A DNA stretch of 64,000 nucleotides from Acetobacter aceti (lineage in GTDB: Bacteria > Pseudomonadota > Alphaproteobacteria > Acetobacterales > Acetobacteraceae): NCBI RefSeq assembly GCF_002005445.1, contig NZ_CP014692.1:1116001-1180000 (forward strand), given 5' to 3'. The first letter of the stretch is position 1; each line of letters begins with the position of its first letter. Shown here in pieces: positions 56,984 through 64,000 of this stretch. The translations under genes and the position numbers were made by a program. The notes under the pieces were generated by a model. That model was given only the letters and a program-made list of their open reading frames with translations. It was not told where the DNA came from and did not search any database.

Positions 56984-57267
56984 ATAATGAAATTTATTTA
57001 TAGAGAGGTGATGAGGGATTTATTTATAGTGTTGAGTTTTTTTGTTTTAAATAAAATTTCTATTTGTCTGGAGATATTTTTATTTCTTAGAAGTTGATGT
57101 GCATCAAAGATCTGTAAAATGAAGTCAATTTATCATATTTAGTATAAAATTCAGATGGTTATAGTATTTCTGCTCTGCGTCATTGATTGACGTAGAGCAG
57201 ACAATTAGAAGCATAATTTATTACAGACGGAATATCGTGTGTAATAAATTATGTTCTCTTGATAAAG
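56984..57267. other. AT-rich gap between converging genes
   Basis: ATTTATTTATAG occurs twice (near 56993 and 57018). Two inverted repeats follow at 57170-57253. No gene is supported. Confidence 0.5.
57170..57253. terminator. two successive inverted repeats between convergent genes
   Basis: CTGCTCTGCGTCA/TGACGTAGAGCAG (57170-57200, one mismatch, 5-nt loop) and CATAATTTATTACA/TGTAATAAATTATG (57212-57253, perfect 14 bp, 14-nt loop). They lie between the rightward cyclase gene and the leftward DUF4167 gene and may end transcription from both sides. Confidence 0.55.
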
Positions 57268-57696
57268 TCAGAAGGATGCGCCTTCAGTGACTGCAAAAGC
57301 TTCCGGCTGGCTATCATCCCGGTTTTCTTCATCATCAGAAGCGGCGTCAGAATCCTGTTTATAGGGTGCTCTGGACCGCGCGGAGCGTTCCTGCCTCTCC
57401 TGCTGTGCCTGCTGTGCGGCCTGATTCATGACATTCAAGATGCGGAAATAATGCTCTGCGTGTTGAAAATATGCTTCTGCGAGAACTCTGTCACCGCTGC
57501 TTGTCGCATCACGACCAAGCTGAAGATATTTCTCAAAAAGCTGTTGCGATGTGCCGCGAATACGAACTTCCGGACCATTGCTGTCGAATACGTGATTACG
57601 ATTAAGAGGTATCTGGCCATTCTGATGGCGTGTGCCACCTCCGCCGCTACTTCCACTGGGACGATGATTACGGTTGCGCATGCGTTTTATATTCAT
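57268..57696 (-). CDS. DUF4167 domain protein
   Basis: A 142-residue protein with the alphaproteobacterial DUF4167 core (VFDSNGPEVRIRGTSQQLFE, KYLQLGRDATSSGDRVLAEA, YFQHAEHYFRILNVMNQAAQ). The N-terminus is basic and Asn/Gly-rich, the C-terminus charged and disordered. Its function is unknown, but the basic N-terminus suggests RNA or nucleic acid contact. In related genomes it usually lies beside prfA-prmC; here a cyclase gene intervenes and it faces the other way. ATG 57681 is an alternative start. Confidence 0.88.
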   Translation of the reverse strand: MNIKRMRNRNHRPSGSSGGGGTRHQNGQIPLNRNHVFDSNGPEVRIRGTSQQLFEKYLQLGRDATSSGDRVLAEAYFQHAEHYFRILNVMNQAAQQAQQERQERSARSRAPYKQDSDAASDDEENRDDSQPEAFAVTEGASF

Positions 57697-58010
57697 GGCG
57701 TTACCACGATGCCTTCTTGATTTTCAATCGATTTGTCCTCTGGGCAGCTAGCTGAGCCCTGATCTACCCTCATCATCGCTCTAAAGCATATCCGGAGATC
57801 GTCCGGAAACATCCAAGGGGTCTAGAGGGACTATTGGTAACTAGCGATACGAAACCGAGTTTCAACCGCTTCCGCCAATGCTCGACATACTTTGAGCATA
57901 AGAATGAGAAGGATGCAAGAGCATAAGTTCTTTGTTTGTGATAATATCGTTATAACCGTCAGTTACGTTTAGCTCCAAAAATCAGGAAATTTATAACCAT
58001 CTGATAGGAA
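57697..58010. other. intergenic region without a supported gene
   Basis: No gene or RNA was recognised between the DUF4167 gene and the orphan gene. The stretch near 57795-57860 contains CTATTGGTAACTAGCGATAC and several partial repeats but no clear structure. Confidence 0.4.
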
Positions 58011-58298
58011 ATGAAAAAAATGGGTCATAATCATTCCAAACCCGCAACAACAGCCCAACGCCTTGAGAGAGTCCTGTCTCGGCTCCCAGAAGACTGGGAA
58101 GTACGTGTTGAACGTGTAGGTACATCGGGTAGCTGGCGTGCTTTGATTCAGGCACCTGATATGCAGGGAATCTGGTGTGAGGATGAGGCTACTCTGATTG
58201 ATGCCTTTGAGGGGGCATGGCGACTCAACCGGCTACCATCAATCTCTGGACCAGCTCTAGGACCGATCGACATTCAGGATTCCCTTTTTTTGGAATGA
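58011..58298 (+). CDS. small protein of unknown function
   Basis: A 95-residue soluble protein (ORF supported by a usable AGGAA upstream; ATG at 58011 or 58020). It has QRLERVLSRLPEDWEVRVER near residue 17, then a short beta-rich part (TSGSWRALIQAPDMQGIWCE) and WRLNRLPSISGP. No membrane span or signal peptide. I do not recognise it. It lies directly upstream of the IS5-family element, and its codon use looks less GC-biased than the core genes. Confidence 0.5.
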   Translation: MKKMGHNHSKPATTAQRLERVLSRLPEDWEVRVERVGTSGSWRALIQAPDMQGIWCEDEATLIDAFEGAWRLNRLPSISGPALGPIDIQDSLFLE

Positions 58299-58337
58299 GT
58301 GATTCATAGAGCACCGTGTTGGAACACGGAGCGTGGG

Positions 58338-58712
58338 ATGGGGATCAAGCGTTACGAGTTGACCGAGGTGCAATGGCAGAGGATTGCGCCTTTGCTACCC
58401 GGCAAGGTCGGTGATGCAGGCCGTAGCGGGACGGATAACCGCATGTTCGTGAATGGCTGTCTTTGGGTTCTGCGCTCCGGCGCGCATTGGAAAGACCTGC
58501 CTGAGCGGTATGGCAAATGGAAGACGGTACATCGTCGGTTCAGCCGATGGTGCCATGCCGGGGTGTGGGAAAAGGTTTTCGAGACGCTGACGGCCGATCG
58601 GAACAATCAGTATCTGATGCTCGATTCAACCATCGTTCGCACCCATCAGCAGGCCGCGAGCGGAAAAGGGGGGCCAAAGATCAGGCGCTGGGGCGTTCTC
58701 GAGGTGGTCTGA
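58338..58712 (+). CDS. IS5-family transposase, OrfA part
   Basis: From the ATG at 58338, a 124-residue product: YELTEVQWQRIAPLLPGKVG, then WVLRSGAHWKDLPERYGKWK, VHRRFSRWCHAGVWEKVFET and the first catalytic Asp in LMLDSTIVRTHQQAASGKG. It ends out of frame with the rest of the enzyme. Complete transposase would need a -1 shift near the A4G6 run at 58664-58673. Confidence 0.9.
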   Translation: MGIKRYELTEVQWQRIAPLLPGKVGDAGRSGTDNRMFVNGCLWVLRSGAHWKDLPERYGKWKTVHRRFSRWCHAGVWEKVFETLTADRNNQYLMLDSTIVRTHQQAASGKGGPKIRRWGVLEVV

Positions 58713-59095
58713 CGACCAAGATTCATATGCTGGCCGATGCGCTGGGCCGCCCGCTGTGCTTCGTGGTCACGGCTGGTCAGGTTGGCGACGTCACCCAGGC
58801 GCCGGCCCAGCTCGCGGGTCAGGAGGGGGCTGCCGTCATTGCCGACAAAGCCTATGACAGCAATGCGTTACGTACCCTCATCGCTCAGATGGGTGCAGAA
58901 GCCGTCATTCCTTGTAACCCGACCCGCAAGATTATCATCTCCCACGATGCCATCGCCTACAGGCTACGTAATCGTATCGAGCGGCGCTTCAACCGCCTCA
59001 AGCACTTCCGACGCTTCGCTACCAGATATGATCGACGCACCATCCATTTCCTCGGCTTCGTTCACCTCGCCTCAGCCATGATCTGGATGACCTGA
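58517..59095 (+). CDS. IS5-family transposase, OrfB part (-1 frame)
   Basis: In the -1 frame relative to OrfA, and read as transposase from about 58664: KDQALGRSRGGLTTKIHMLA, then DALGRPLCFVVTAGQVGDVT, second Asp in AVIADKAYDSNALRTL, VIPCNPTRK, and the Glu block RLRNRIERRFNRLKHFRRFA with ending HLASAMIWMT. The region before 58664 in this frame is only the overlap. OrfA and OrfB together hold all three catalytic residues. Confidence 0.88.
   Translation: MEDGTSSVQPMVPCRGVGKGFRDADGRSEQSVSDARFNHRSHPSAGRERKRGAKDQALGRSRGGLTTKIHMLADALGRPLCFVVTAGQVGDVTQAPAQLAGQEGAAVIADKAYDSNALRTLIAQMGAEAVIPCNPTRKIIISHDAIAYRLRNRIERRFNRLKHFRRFATRYDRRTIHFLGFVHLASAMIWMT
58664..58673 (+). promoter_or_regulatory. putative transposase frameshift site
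   Basis: AAAAGGGGGG lies where OrfA must pass to OrfB by a -1 shift. Such A/G runs allow ribosomal or transcriptional slippage in IS elements with two-frame transposases. Confidence 0.6.
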
Positions 59096-59108
59096 ATGTC
59101 GATCCGTC

Positions 59109-59467
59109 CTAGAGCGCATGAACCCCACGCCAGATGATGTAGTCAGCGGCAACAAAAATAAGACTCGCAAAAACGGCCTCTAATCGTCCCTGTGTCCTGC
59201 ACATGACGCGGCCAAATCGACTATCGTGGTAAGTGCCGATAATCCCGCCGAAAAATGGAGAGAACGGCCAGTTCTCAATCCATATAGCCTGACAGGATGT
59301 AACTCAGTGCCGCACTGATGCTAAAAACCGCAACCAGAAGAGATGCTGATAGTATTGATGATTGGCATATGCATGAAAGCCATGAGATCTGGCACAGTGA
59401 GAAAGTCACCACCAATACCCAAAAATCCTGAAAACAGACCGCTTCCGGTTCCAAAACGGGCGATTTT
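59109..59467 (-). pseudogene. TauE/SafE-family permease remnant
   Basis: Read leftwards from 59467, three frames together give the C-terminal part of a TauE/SafE membrane permease: RFGTGSGLFSGFLGIGGDFL and TVPDLMAFMHMPIINTIS in one frame, SASLLVAVFSISAALSYILS and GYMD followed by TGA in the next, and GGIIGTYHDSRFGRVMCRTQ with GRLEAVFASLIFVAADYIIW in the third, with a stop at 59109. At least two frameshifts and a stop make it inactive. The family exports sulfite or organosulfonates. The gene's N-terminus is not seen. It abuts the IS5-family element. Confidence 0.78.
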
Positions 59468-60056
59468 AAAGACAGTTTTGTTATATTGAAAATTTTACAG
59501 AATATACTTTCAACGCTGGCAATATTCTGACCGATTGCAAATTGTCTTCCCAATTTCTCCTGTAGCTTGACGGCCGTAGACAGGTGGTCGGCATGCGTCC
59601 AGATGAGGGGGCGTAGTCAGAGCGCTGTCCACTGTGGCAGCTTTCCGCGTGATGGATCATACGTAACATGTGTTGCTGTGAATGTTGTTTTATCGAAAAT
59701 GTCTGAAAGACTGATCGTAGTTATGGATTAAAAATAGCTTATTTGATTTGGTGCGTTGCGACGGAAAGTATCATAATAGTAACTATAGGATATTCCATTT
59801 TATTAAAGTATAAAATTTAATAACATGTAGTATATAATTTTAATTAAATAAAAATACAAAATATTTTAATTGCACATTTTAATTAATATTTAAAATACAT
59901 AATTCTATATGTATTATTATTTGATATGCTTTTTGGAGAAACTTTGTGTTGTCGCTGTGCAACATTCGCGGGAAATGAGGAAACAGCAGGCGCGCTTATA
60001 TTGGAGAAGAAGATAAATCGTAGTACGCGCAGGACGGTCAAGGTGAGTTAGTGGTA
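59468..60056. other. AT-rich region ahead of the porin gene
   Basis: Bases 59690-59935 are very AT-rich with poly-A and poly-T runs and an inverted repeat AATACATA/TATGTATT (59894-59915). No gene was recognised in 59468-59690, though the minus strand could be the lost start of the permease. The OprB promoter should be within the last 150 bp. Confidence 0.5.
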
Positions 60057-61643
60057 ATGAAAAAAATAAAAAAAATACCCTTCTCCGGTAACCGTGGACC
60101 TGTCGTTTCGTATCGGAATAGCCGGGTTTTGTGTGTACCGTTCTGGATGCTTACGTGTAGCCTCACTGTTTCTTCAGAAGTGAAGGTGGCAGAAGCGCAA
60201 GTTGTCGTGCAACGACCATCATCGGCGGCAATTGTTCACAAACCAGTTGGTCCTTATGACGCGCCCGCCCATGCGGCGCCGAAAAAAACGCCCATAACGC
60301 CCGCCCAGCGGCTGGATGCCCTGTTTGATACGGAAAGCATTTCCGCGCTACTGAACAACGAGGAAGATGCCATTCGCGAGCGTGATCTCTCTGCCGGTTA
60401 TTATGTGCCCGCGCAGACGTTCGGTAATCTGGTTCCTGAGTTGCAGCCGGGACGTAAATGGTTGCAGGATCGTGGCTTCAGCTTTCAGTTTGCCTATAAG
60501 GCGGAAGGGCTTGCCAATATGGCAGGCGGGCTTTCCAAAGGCATGGATTATGCCCATGAACTGACGCTCACTACCCGGTTTGATCTGGGGAAGCTTATCG
60601 GATTGAACGGCTGGATGCTGCACGCCGTTATGATGGAGCGTGCCGGTCGTCAGGTTACCACGGATTATGTGGGCGATCACCGGATGCTGCTGTCCGAAGT
60701 TTATAGCCTTTCGGGTCACATGGCAGCACATCTTGCTGATATCTATCTTGAGAAATCACTTTTTCATAACAAGATTAATATCAATGTGGGCCGGTTGACG
60801 CTGACACATACCTACGCAACGTCTGTTCTGCTGTGCACATTCATGATTCAATGCTCAGCGCCCGTTGCCCTGAAATCGCAGGCTGGCTGGAGTGTGTATC
60901 CGAAAGCGACCTGGGGCGGAACGATACGCGTGAGACCGGTGCGTGATCTTACGCTTACGACGGGCGTGTATGCTGCCGGCCCCTTGACATCGAACCCGTC
61001 TGGTTGGGCGTGGGGCAGTGAGCAGCATACGGGTGTCATGCTGCCGGTCGAACTGACATGGGAGCCGTTTTTCGGAGAAAAAAAACTTCCCGGTCATTAC
61101 AAGATAGGATTCGGTCACGATACAAGCCATTACAGCGATATGCTGGGCACTATTCCGGCCGCTTATGCGCATGATTACGCCGGGCATGATGGTGGCCCAC
61201 GGGATACATTCTACTTTGAAGCGGATCAGATGGTGTACCGTAAGGGCGGAGACCATCAGATGGCAGGTGGATATCTGCTTGCGGGCTATATTCATAATAC
61301 GCCAAGCGTCTCGGTGTGGTCTGACCAGTTTTATGTCGGTGCGTCTCTCCTCGGTATTCTGCCCTATCGTCCGTTCGATCGTTTTGGTGTGATGTATTCG
61401 TACTATCAGATCAGCCACAATCTGACCGAAGGGCAACGTCTGAGGCAGATGGCGGGGATGTCGATGGGGCCGTTCGTTAATGATCCCCAGACGCATGCTG
61501 CGACGCTGGAAGCTTATTACGGTATCCCGGTCGTGCCGGGTCTCGTGGTGCAGCCGGTCTTCGAGTATATGATGCGGCCTGGTGAAACTTCGGTTATTCC
61601 CAATGCAATTCTGGGTGGTCTGAAAATTCTCGCTGCGCTGTGA
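60057..61643 (+). CDS. OprB-family carbohydrate porin
   Basis: A 528-residue outer-membrane protein of the carbohydrate-selective porin family, which admits sugars such as glucose. After a basic N-terminus and signal-like stretch (FWMLTCSLTVSSEVKVAEA) comes a Pro-rich linker and then the OprB barrel: GFSFQFAYKAEGLANMAGGL, LTTRFDLGKLIGLNGW, NINVGRLTLTHTYATSVLLC, ATWGGTIRVRPVRDLTLTTG and YKIGFGHDTSHYSD, ending LEAYYGIPVVPGLVVQPVFE and YMMRPG. Start at the ATG at 60057, with AGGTGAG upstream. A hairpin follows at 61651-61682. Acetic acid bacteria commonly have several such porins for sugar oxidation. Confidence 0.92.
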   Translation: MKKIKKIPFSGNRGPVVSYRNSRVLCVPFWMLTCSLTVSSEVKVAEAQVVVQRPSSAAIVHKPVGPYDAPAHAAPKKTPITPAQRLDALFDTESISALLNNEEDAIRERDLSAGYYVPAQTFGNLVPELQPGRKWLQDRGFSFQFAYKAEGLANMAGGLSKGMDYAHELTLTTRFDLGKLIGLNGWMLHAVMMERAGRQVTTDYVGDHRMLLSEVYSLSGHMAAHLADIYLEKSLFHNKININVGRLTLTHTYATSVLLCTFMIQCSAPVALKSQAGWSVYPKATWGGTIRVRPVRDLTLTTGVYAAGPLTSNPSGWAWGSEQHTGVMLPVELTWEPFFGEKKLPGHYKIGFGHDTSHYSDMLGTIPAAYAHDYAGHDGGPRDTFYFEADQMVYRKGGDHQMAGGYLLAGYIHNTPSVSVWSDQFYVGASLLGILPYRPFDRFGVMYSYYQISHNLTEGQRLRQMAGMSMGPFVNDPQTHAATLEAYYGIPVVPGLVVQPVFEYMMRPGETSVIPNAILGGLKILAAL

Positions 61644-61650
61644 TAAGAAA

Positions 61651-61682
61651 CTCCCCAGCTTCCTGTTCAGGAGGCTGGGGAG
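61651..61682 (+). terminator. hairpin after the OprB porin gene
   Basis: CTCCCCAGC (61651-61659) pairs with GCTGGGGAG (61674-61682), with an inner TCCTG/CAGGA extension. It starts 7 bp after the stop. No strong T-run follows. Confidence 0.65.
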
Positions 61683-61790
61683 GGTGTCTGTGAAAGGCTG
61701 TTTCCCAGACATCCACGACCAGCATTGTTTGAATTTTCATGTTGTTCTCTGTAGGGAGTAAGCTCTTCTTTGTGACTGCGTGGTTCAATC

Positions 61791-62291
61791 ATGGCTCTCC
61801 CTCTTTCCGCTCTGGCATCTGATTCTGCAGGTGATGTTGCGCATTTAATCGAGACGGCTCTTACGCCGGTTTTTATGTTGTCCGGCGTGGGAACGCTCCT
61901 CAATCTCCTGAATACACGTGCAGGCCGTGTCGCGGATCAGATTGAAAAAGCCTCTGATCTTCTTGCTGACGAGGGGGATGAGAAGGCGAGGCATAAACTT
62001 CAGAAGCATTTTATGCGCTTACAGAGGCGCGTTATGGTTCTCGATATGGCCATAATGTTTGGTGGTCTTGCCGGAGCCATGACATGCGGCGCTGCATTTG
62101 TACTTTTTCTTGGTACAGTAAGGGATGCTTCCATTGCATTGTGGCTGGTCGGTCTTTTTGGGGCGGCTTTGCTTTGTACAATCGCCTCACTGGCATCCTT
62201 TCTGGGAGATTGTTTCCTGTCCTGGGATACTTTGAAAAAAGTTGGCACCCTCCCAAAGAATGTTAAAAAAACAGAAGAAAAAACCAGTTAG
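61791..62291 (+). CDS. DUF2721 membrane protein
   Basis: A 166-residue integral membrane protein. Three hydrophobic stretches: an N-terminal helix (VAHLIETALTPVFMLSGVGT), then a middle one (MAIMFGGLAGAMTCGAAFVL) and a late one (IALWLVGLFGAALLCTIASL). Between the first two is a charged cytoplasmic segment (RAGRVADQIEKASDLLADEG, then HKLQKHFMRLQRRVMVLD). This matches DUF2721, whose role is unknown. It stands alone; no operon partner is evident. Confidence 0.85.
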   Translation: MALPLSALASDSAGDVAHLIETALTPVFMLSGVGTLLNLLNTRAGRVADQIEKASDLLADEGDEKARHKLQKHFMRLQRRVMVLDMAIMFGGLAGAMTCGAAFVLFLGTVRDASIALWLVGLFGAALLCTIASLASFLGDCFLSWDTLKKVGTLPKNVKKTEEKTS

Positions 62292-62414
62292 TTCCGTACA
62301 TAAAGAAATCTATGAATCATAAGAAGATATAGAGAAAATACGCTCTTTTAACAAGGCATATTTTGAAAACAGCTTTTTCTTCTGGCAGTCATGAAGAAAA
62401 AGCTGTTGTGGATT

Positions 62415-62885
62415 TCAGTCGAACCGTTTGCCATTGATGATGACATAACCCGGAATATCCCAGGAACCACCAGTGCCTTTATGTGTCCAGTCGATCCCCT
62501 GACGGCGGGGAGAGTCATAATAATAGCGTCCTACAATGTCCGCCATGTCGCCATCCCGCACCCACGGCCATTCCGGTGCGTTGATCTCGTCGAGGTTGCT
62601 GACAACGCGGATTGAAATTCCCTGTCCGACATTCACGTAAAAATAGCCATGCCAGCCACTGCGTGTATGTTTGGCTTTTTCTGAAACAGCTACAACCTGT
62701 CCACAGATATGAACAGGAACATCCTGTTTCTGTCCGCCGTTCTCGAAAGCCTGCTGAGCCTGAACGAAGCTGCTGTTATCGCAGGTGGATGAGACACTTC
62801 GTGCGAAAGATGATGTGCCGCCAAGTGTCAATGCCAAAAAGAGTCCAGCGATAAGTGAACCTGACGGTCTGGATAATGCGATCAT
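62415..62885 (-). CDS. secreted DUF3465-type protein
   Basis: From the ATG at 62885 (AGAGG upstream) the 156-residue protein has a signal peptide (SLIAGLFLALTLGGTSSFA) and a compact beta-rich domain: VHICGQVVAVSEKAKHTRSG, WHGYFYVNVGQGISIRVVSN, LDEINAPEWPWVRDGDMADI, VGRYYYDSPRRQGIDWTHKG and WDIPGYVIINGKRFD. This fits the DUF3465 family, an OB-fold-like secreted domain of unknown role. It lies 93 bp downstream of the amidase gene on the same strand. Confidence 0.85.
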   Translation of the reverse strand: MIALSRPSGSLIAGLFLALTLGGTSSFARSVSSTCDNSSFVQAQQAFENGGQKQDVPVHICGQVVAVSEKAKHTRSGWHGYFYVNVGQGISIRVVSNLDEINAPEWPWVRDGDMADIVGRYYYDSPRRQGIDWTHKGTGGSWDIPGYVIINGKRFD

Positions 62886-62978
62886 GAAAGTCCTCTTGTG
62901 ACCATTGGATGAAGCGTATGGACATTGTTGTGCCCGTTGATGGCGCAGATGAGGCGGCATGTATGGCATGGAGGTTTT

Positions 62979-63959
62979 TTAACCCACGCCGAGACGAGTG
63001 GTGGCGAAGTAGCGATCCACTGCATCCCGCATGGCGCCAGCCACCATGGCTCTATGGCCTGCCTGTCGGAGTGCGGCCTCATCACTGCGGTTGGACATGA
63101 ACCCCATTTCCACGAGTACTGAGGGAATGTCCGCCGCTTTGAGAACAACGAAAGCGGCGTGACGGTGTGGATGCGACAGCAGCGAAAGACGCGACTGGAA
63201 GGACGAGACAACCTGATTGGCAATATGAGTGGATCCCCGGCGTGTTTCTTCCGAAACCAGACTGGCCAGTATCTGTTGCACTTCCGGGGACGTTGCGTGG
63301 ACATGCGGGCCACCAAAGAGATCGGCGCTGTTCTCGCTCTGGGCAATCATGGCTGTCTGTGAATCTGATGCGGCTCCGGCAAGCGTGTAGACACTCGCAC
63401 CTCGTACGGTCGGGTCGTGCAGCGCATCGGCATGCATGGAAATGAACAGGGAGGCTTTGTGTGCCTGCGCCATCTCCACTCTGCCTTCCAGTGGGATGAA
63501 GCGGTCGCTGGACCGGGTCAACGCGACACGGTAGCGTCCTGTCGCCAGTAATTGCCGCTCCAGTTCTGCGGCTGCGGCCTCCGACACATGCTTCTCATAC
63601 GTCCCCGAATAGCCGATGGCTCCCGGGTCTTTGCCGCCATGGCCAGGGTCCAGCATGACGAGCGGCGGCGGCGGTGCGGCCCCTCTGATAATGGCAGGCG
63701 CGTGTACCGTGTTGTGGAGATGTGAAGACGCGGAAGTATGTGCGCCCGTTCCCGTGCGGGCGAAGGCGACCTCGGAAAGCAGGGGGGCGAGGCTGGCGAT
63801 AAGGGCCGTCCTGCGATGAAGAGACACGCCCATCAGTCCTGATGTCGCACTGGCAGGTAGCGGATCAGCTGCTTTTGCGGCGCAACCCTGTCGGAAGGAG
63901 TTGCCCGGAAGTATAGGGTCGTTCGGCAATTTATCTCCATTATCCAGATTCTGGGCCAT
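62979..63959 (-). CDS. N-acetylmuramoyl-L-alanine amidase, AmiC type
   Basis: The enzyme cuts the amide bond between muramic acid and the stem peptide during cell separation. The 326-residue protein has the zinc amidase_3 domain with His in VMLDPGHGGKDPGA, Glu in YEKHVSE, His in FISMHADALHD and the catalytic Glu in VEMGFMSNRSDEA. An Ala-rich signal-like segment after LHRRTALIASLAPLLSEVAF suggests export by a Tat- or Sec-like route; the leading about 45 residues are polar. The start at 63959 has AGGA 8 nt upstream. No PBP1A gene is next to it, although its family partner is often adjacent. Confidence 0.93.
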   Translation of the reverse strand: MAQNLDNGDKLPNDPILPGNSFRQGCAAKAADPLPASATSGLMGVSLHRRTALIASLAPLLSEVAFARTGTGAHTSASSHLHNTVHAPAIIRGAAPPPPLVMLDPGHGGKDPGAIGYSGTYEKHVSEAAAAELERQLLATGRYRVALTRSSDRFIPLEGRVEMAQAHKASLFISMHADALHDPTVRGASVYTLAGAASDSQTAMIAQSENSADLFGGPHVHATSPEVQQILASLVSEETRRGSTHIANQVVSSFQSRLSLLSHPHRHAAFVVLKAADIPSVLVEMGFMSNRSDEAALRQAGHRAMVAGAMRDAVDRYFATTRLGVG

Positions 63960-64000
63960 GAACTGCGTCCTGAAAGAGGCTTTTACGATTTTGCCATGCT

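Larger units (their letters stand above)
58300..59105 (+). mobile_element. IS5-family insertion sequence (ends not precisely defined)
   Basis: An approximately 800-bp region carrying an otherwise complete IS5-family transposase in two overlapping frames. The size fits. I could not find convincing terminal inverted repeats, so the borders are estimates; TAGAGC occurs near both edges (58309 and 59110). Confidence 0.75.

Noticed and set aside
58300..59111. TAGAGC at both edges as target duplication of the IS5-family element
   Set aside because: No matching terminal inverted repeats next to it, so the border and the duplication cannot be supported.

Overview
The window is a chromosomal segment of an alphaproteobacterium, most likely an acetic acid bacterium (Acetobacteraceae). 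The support is a moderately GC-rich genome, an OprB-type sugar porin, many outer-membrane uptake proteins, the order yqeY-dnaG-rpoD, and the order lysC-rodZ-ispG-hisS-prfA-(DUF4167). The genus cannot be fixed from the sequence. No rRNA, tRNA or CRISPR array was seen.

Layout. 0-2.6 kb: a LysR gene cut by the window edge, behind a two-gene operon (Fe(II)/2-oxoglutarate oxygenase plus an unrecognised protein) with a LysR-type palindrome just upstream of its promoter. 3-11 kb: a soluble PAS-PAS chemoreceptor, nrdR-nusB-thiL, a periplasmic copper-chaperone-like protein, a repeat protein, lpxB, a small secreted protein and a glutathione peroxidase. 11-16 kb: a class A penicillin-binding protein, a small gene broken by a TGA, and prfB with its programmed +1 frameshift. 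16.4-20.4 kb: tonB-exbB-exbD-exbD-TPR, a dedicated energy-transduction operon ended by a strong terminator. 20.7-26.4 kb: M20 peptidase-pdxA-pdxJ, translationally coupled, then a cobalamin riboswitch ahead of a BtuB-type TonB receptor. 26.5-30 kb: a PACE efflux gene divergent from its LysR regulator, then a porin and a small secreted protein.

30.1-36.5 kb: a complete urease cluster ureDABCEFG, read leftwards and bracketed by two decayed insertion sequences (IS5-like and IS3-like), which suggests an acquired or mobilised block. 36.6-43.3 kb: the conserved core yqeY, dnaG, rpoD, a GNAT acetyltransferase, and rpsF-rpsR-rplI. 43.8-46.2 kb: cyclopropane fatty acid synthase and ubiG. 46.4-53.9 kb: lysC, a nitronate-monooxygenase-like gene, rodZ, ispG, hisS and prfA.

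53.9-64 kb: accessory DNA. The place where prmC normally follows prfA holds a 992-residue membrane diguanylate cyclase with a beta-propeller sensor, followed by a DUF4167 gene. Then come an orphan small gene, an IS5-family element whose transposase needs a frameshift, a wrecked TauE/SafE permease gene, an AT-rich stretch, an OprB porin, a DUF2721 membrane protein, a DUF3465 secreted protein and a cell-wall amidase.

Functionally, the window joins housekeeping functions (translation termination, replication and transcription initiation, cell wall, isoprenoid, vitamin B1, B6 and quinone synthesis) to envelope uptake: TonB system, B12 receptor and porins. No clearly new defence or biosynthetic system was found. 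The most useful leads are the IS-bracketed urease block, the missing prmC, the TonB-ExbB-ExbD-ExbD-TPR cassette, and two regulator and operator pairs.
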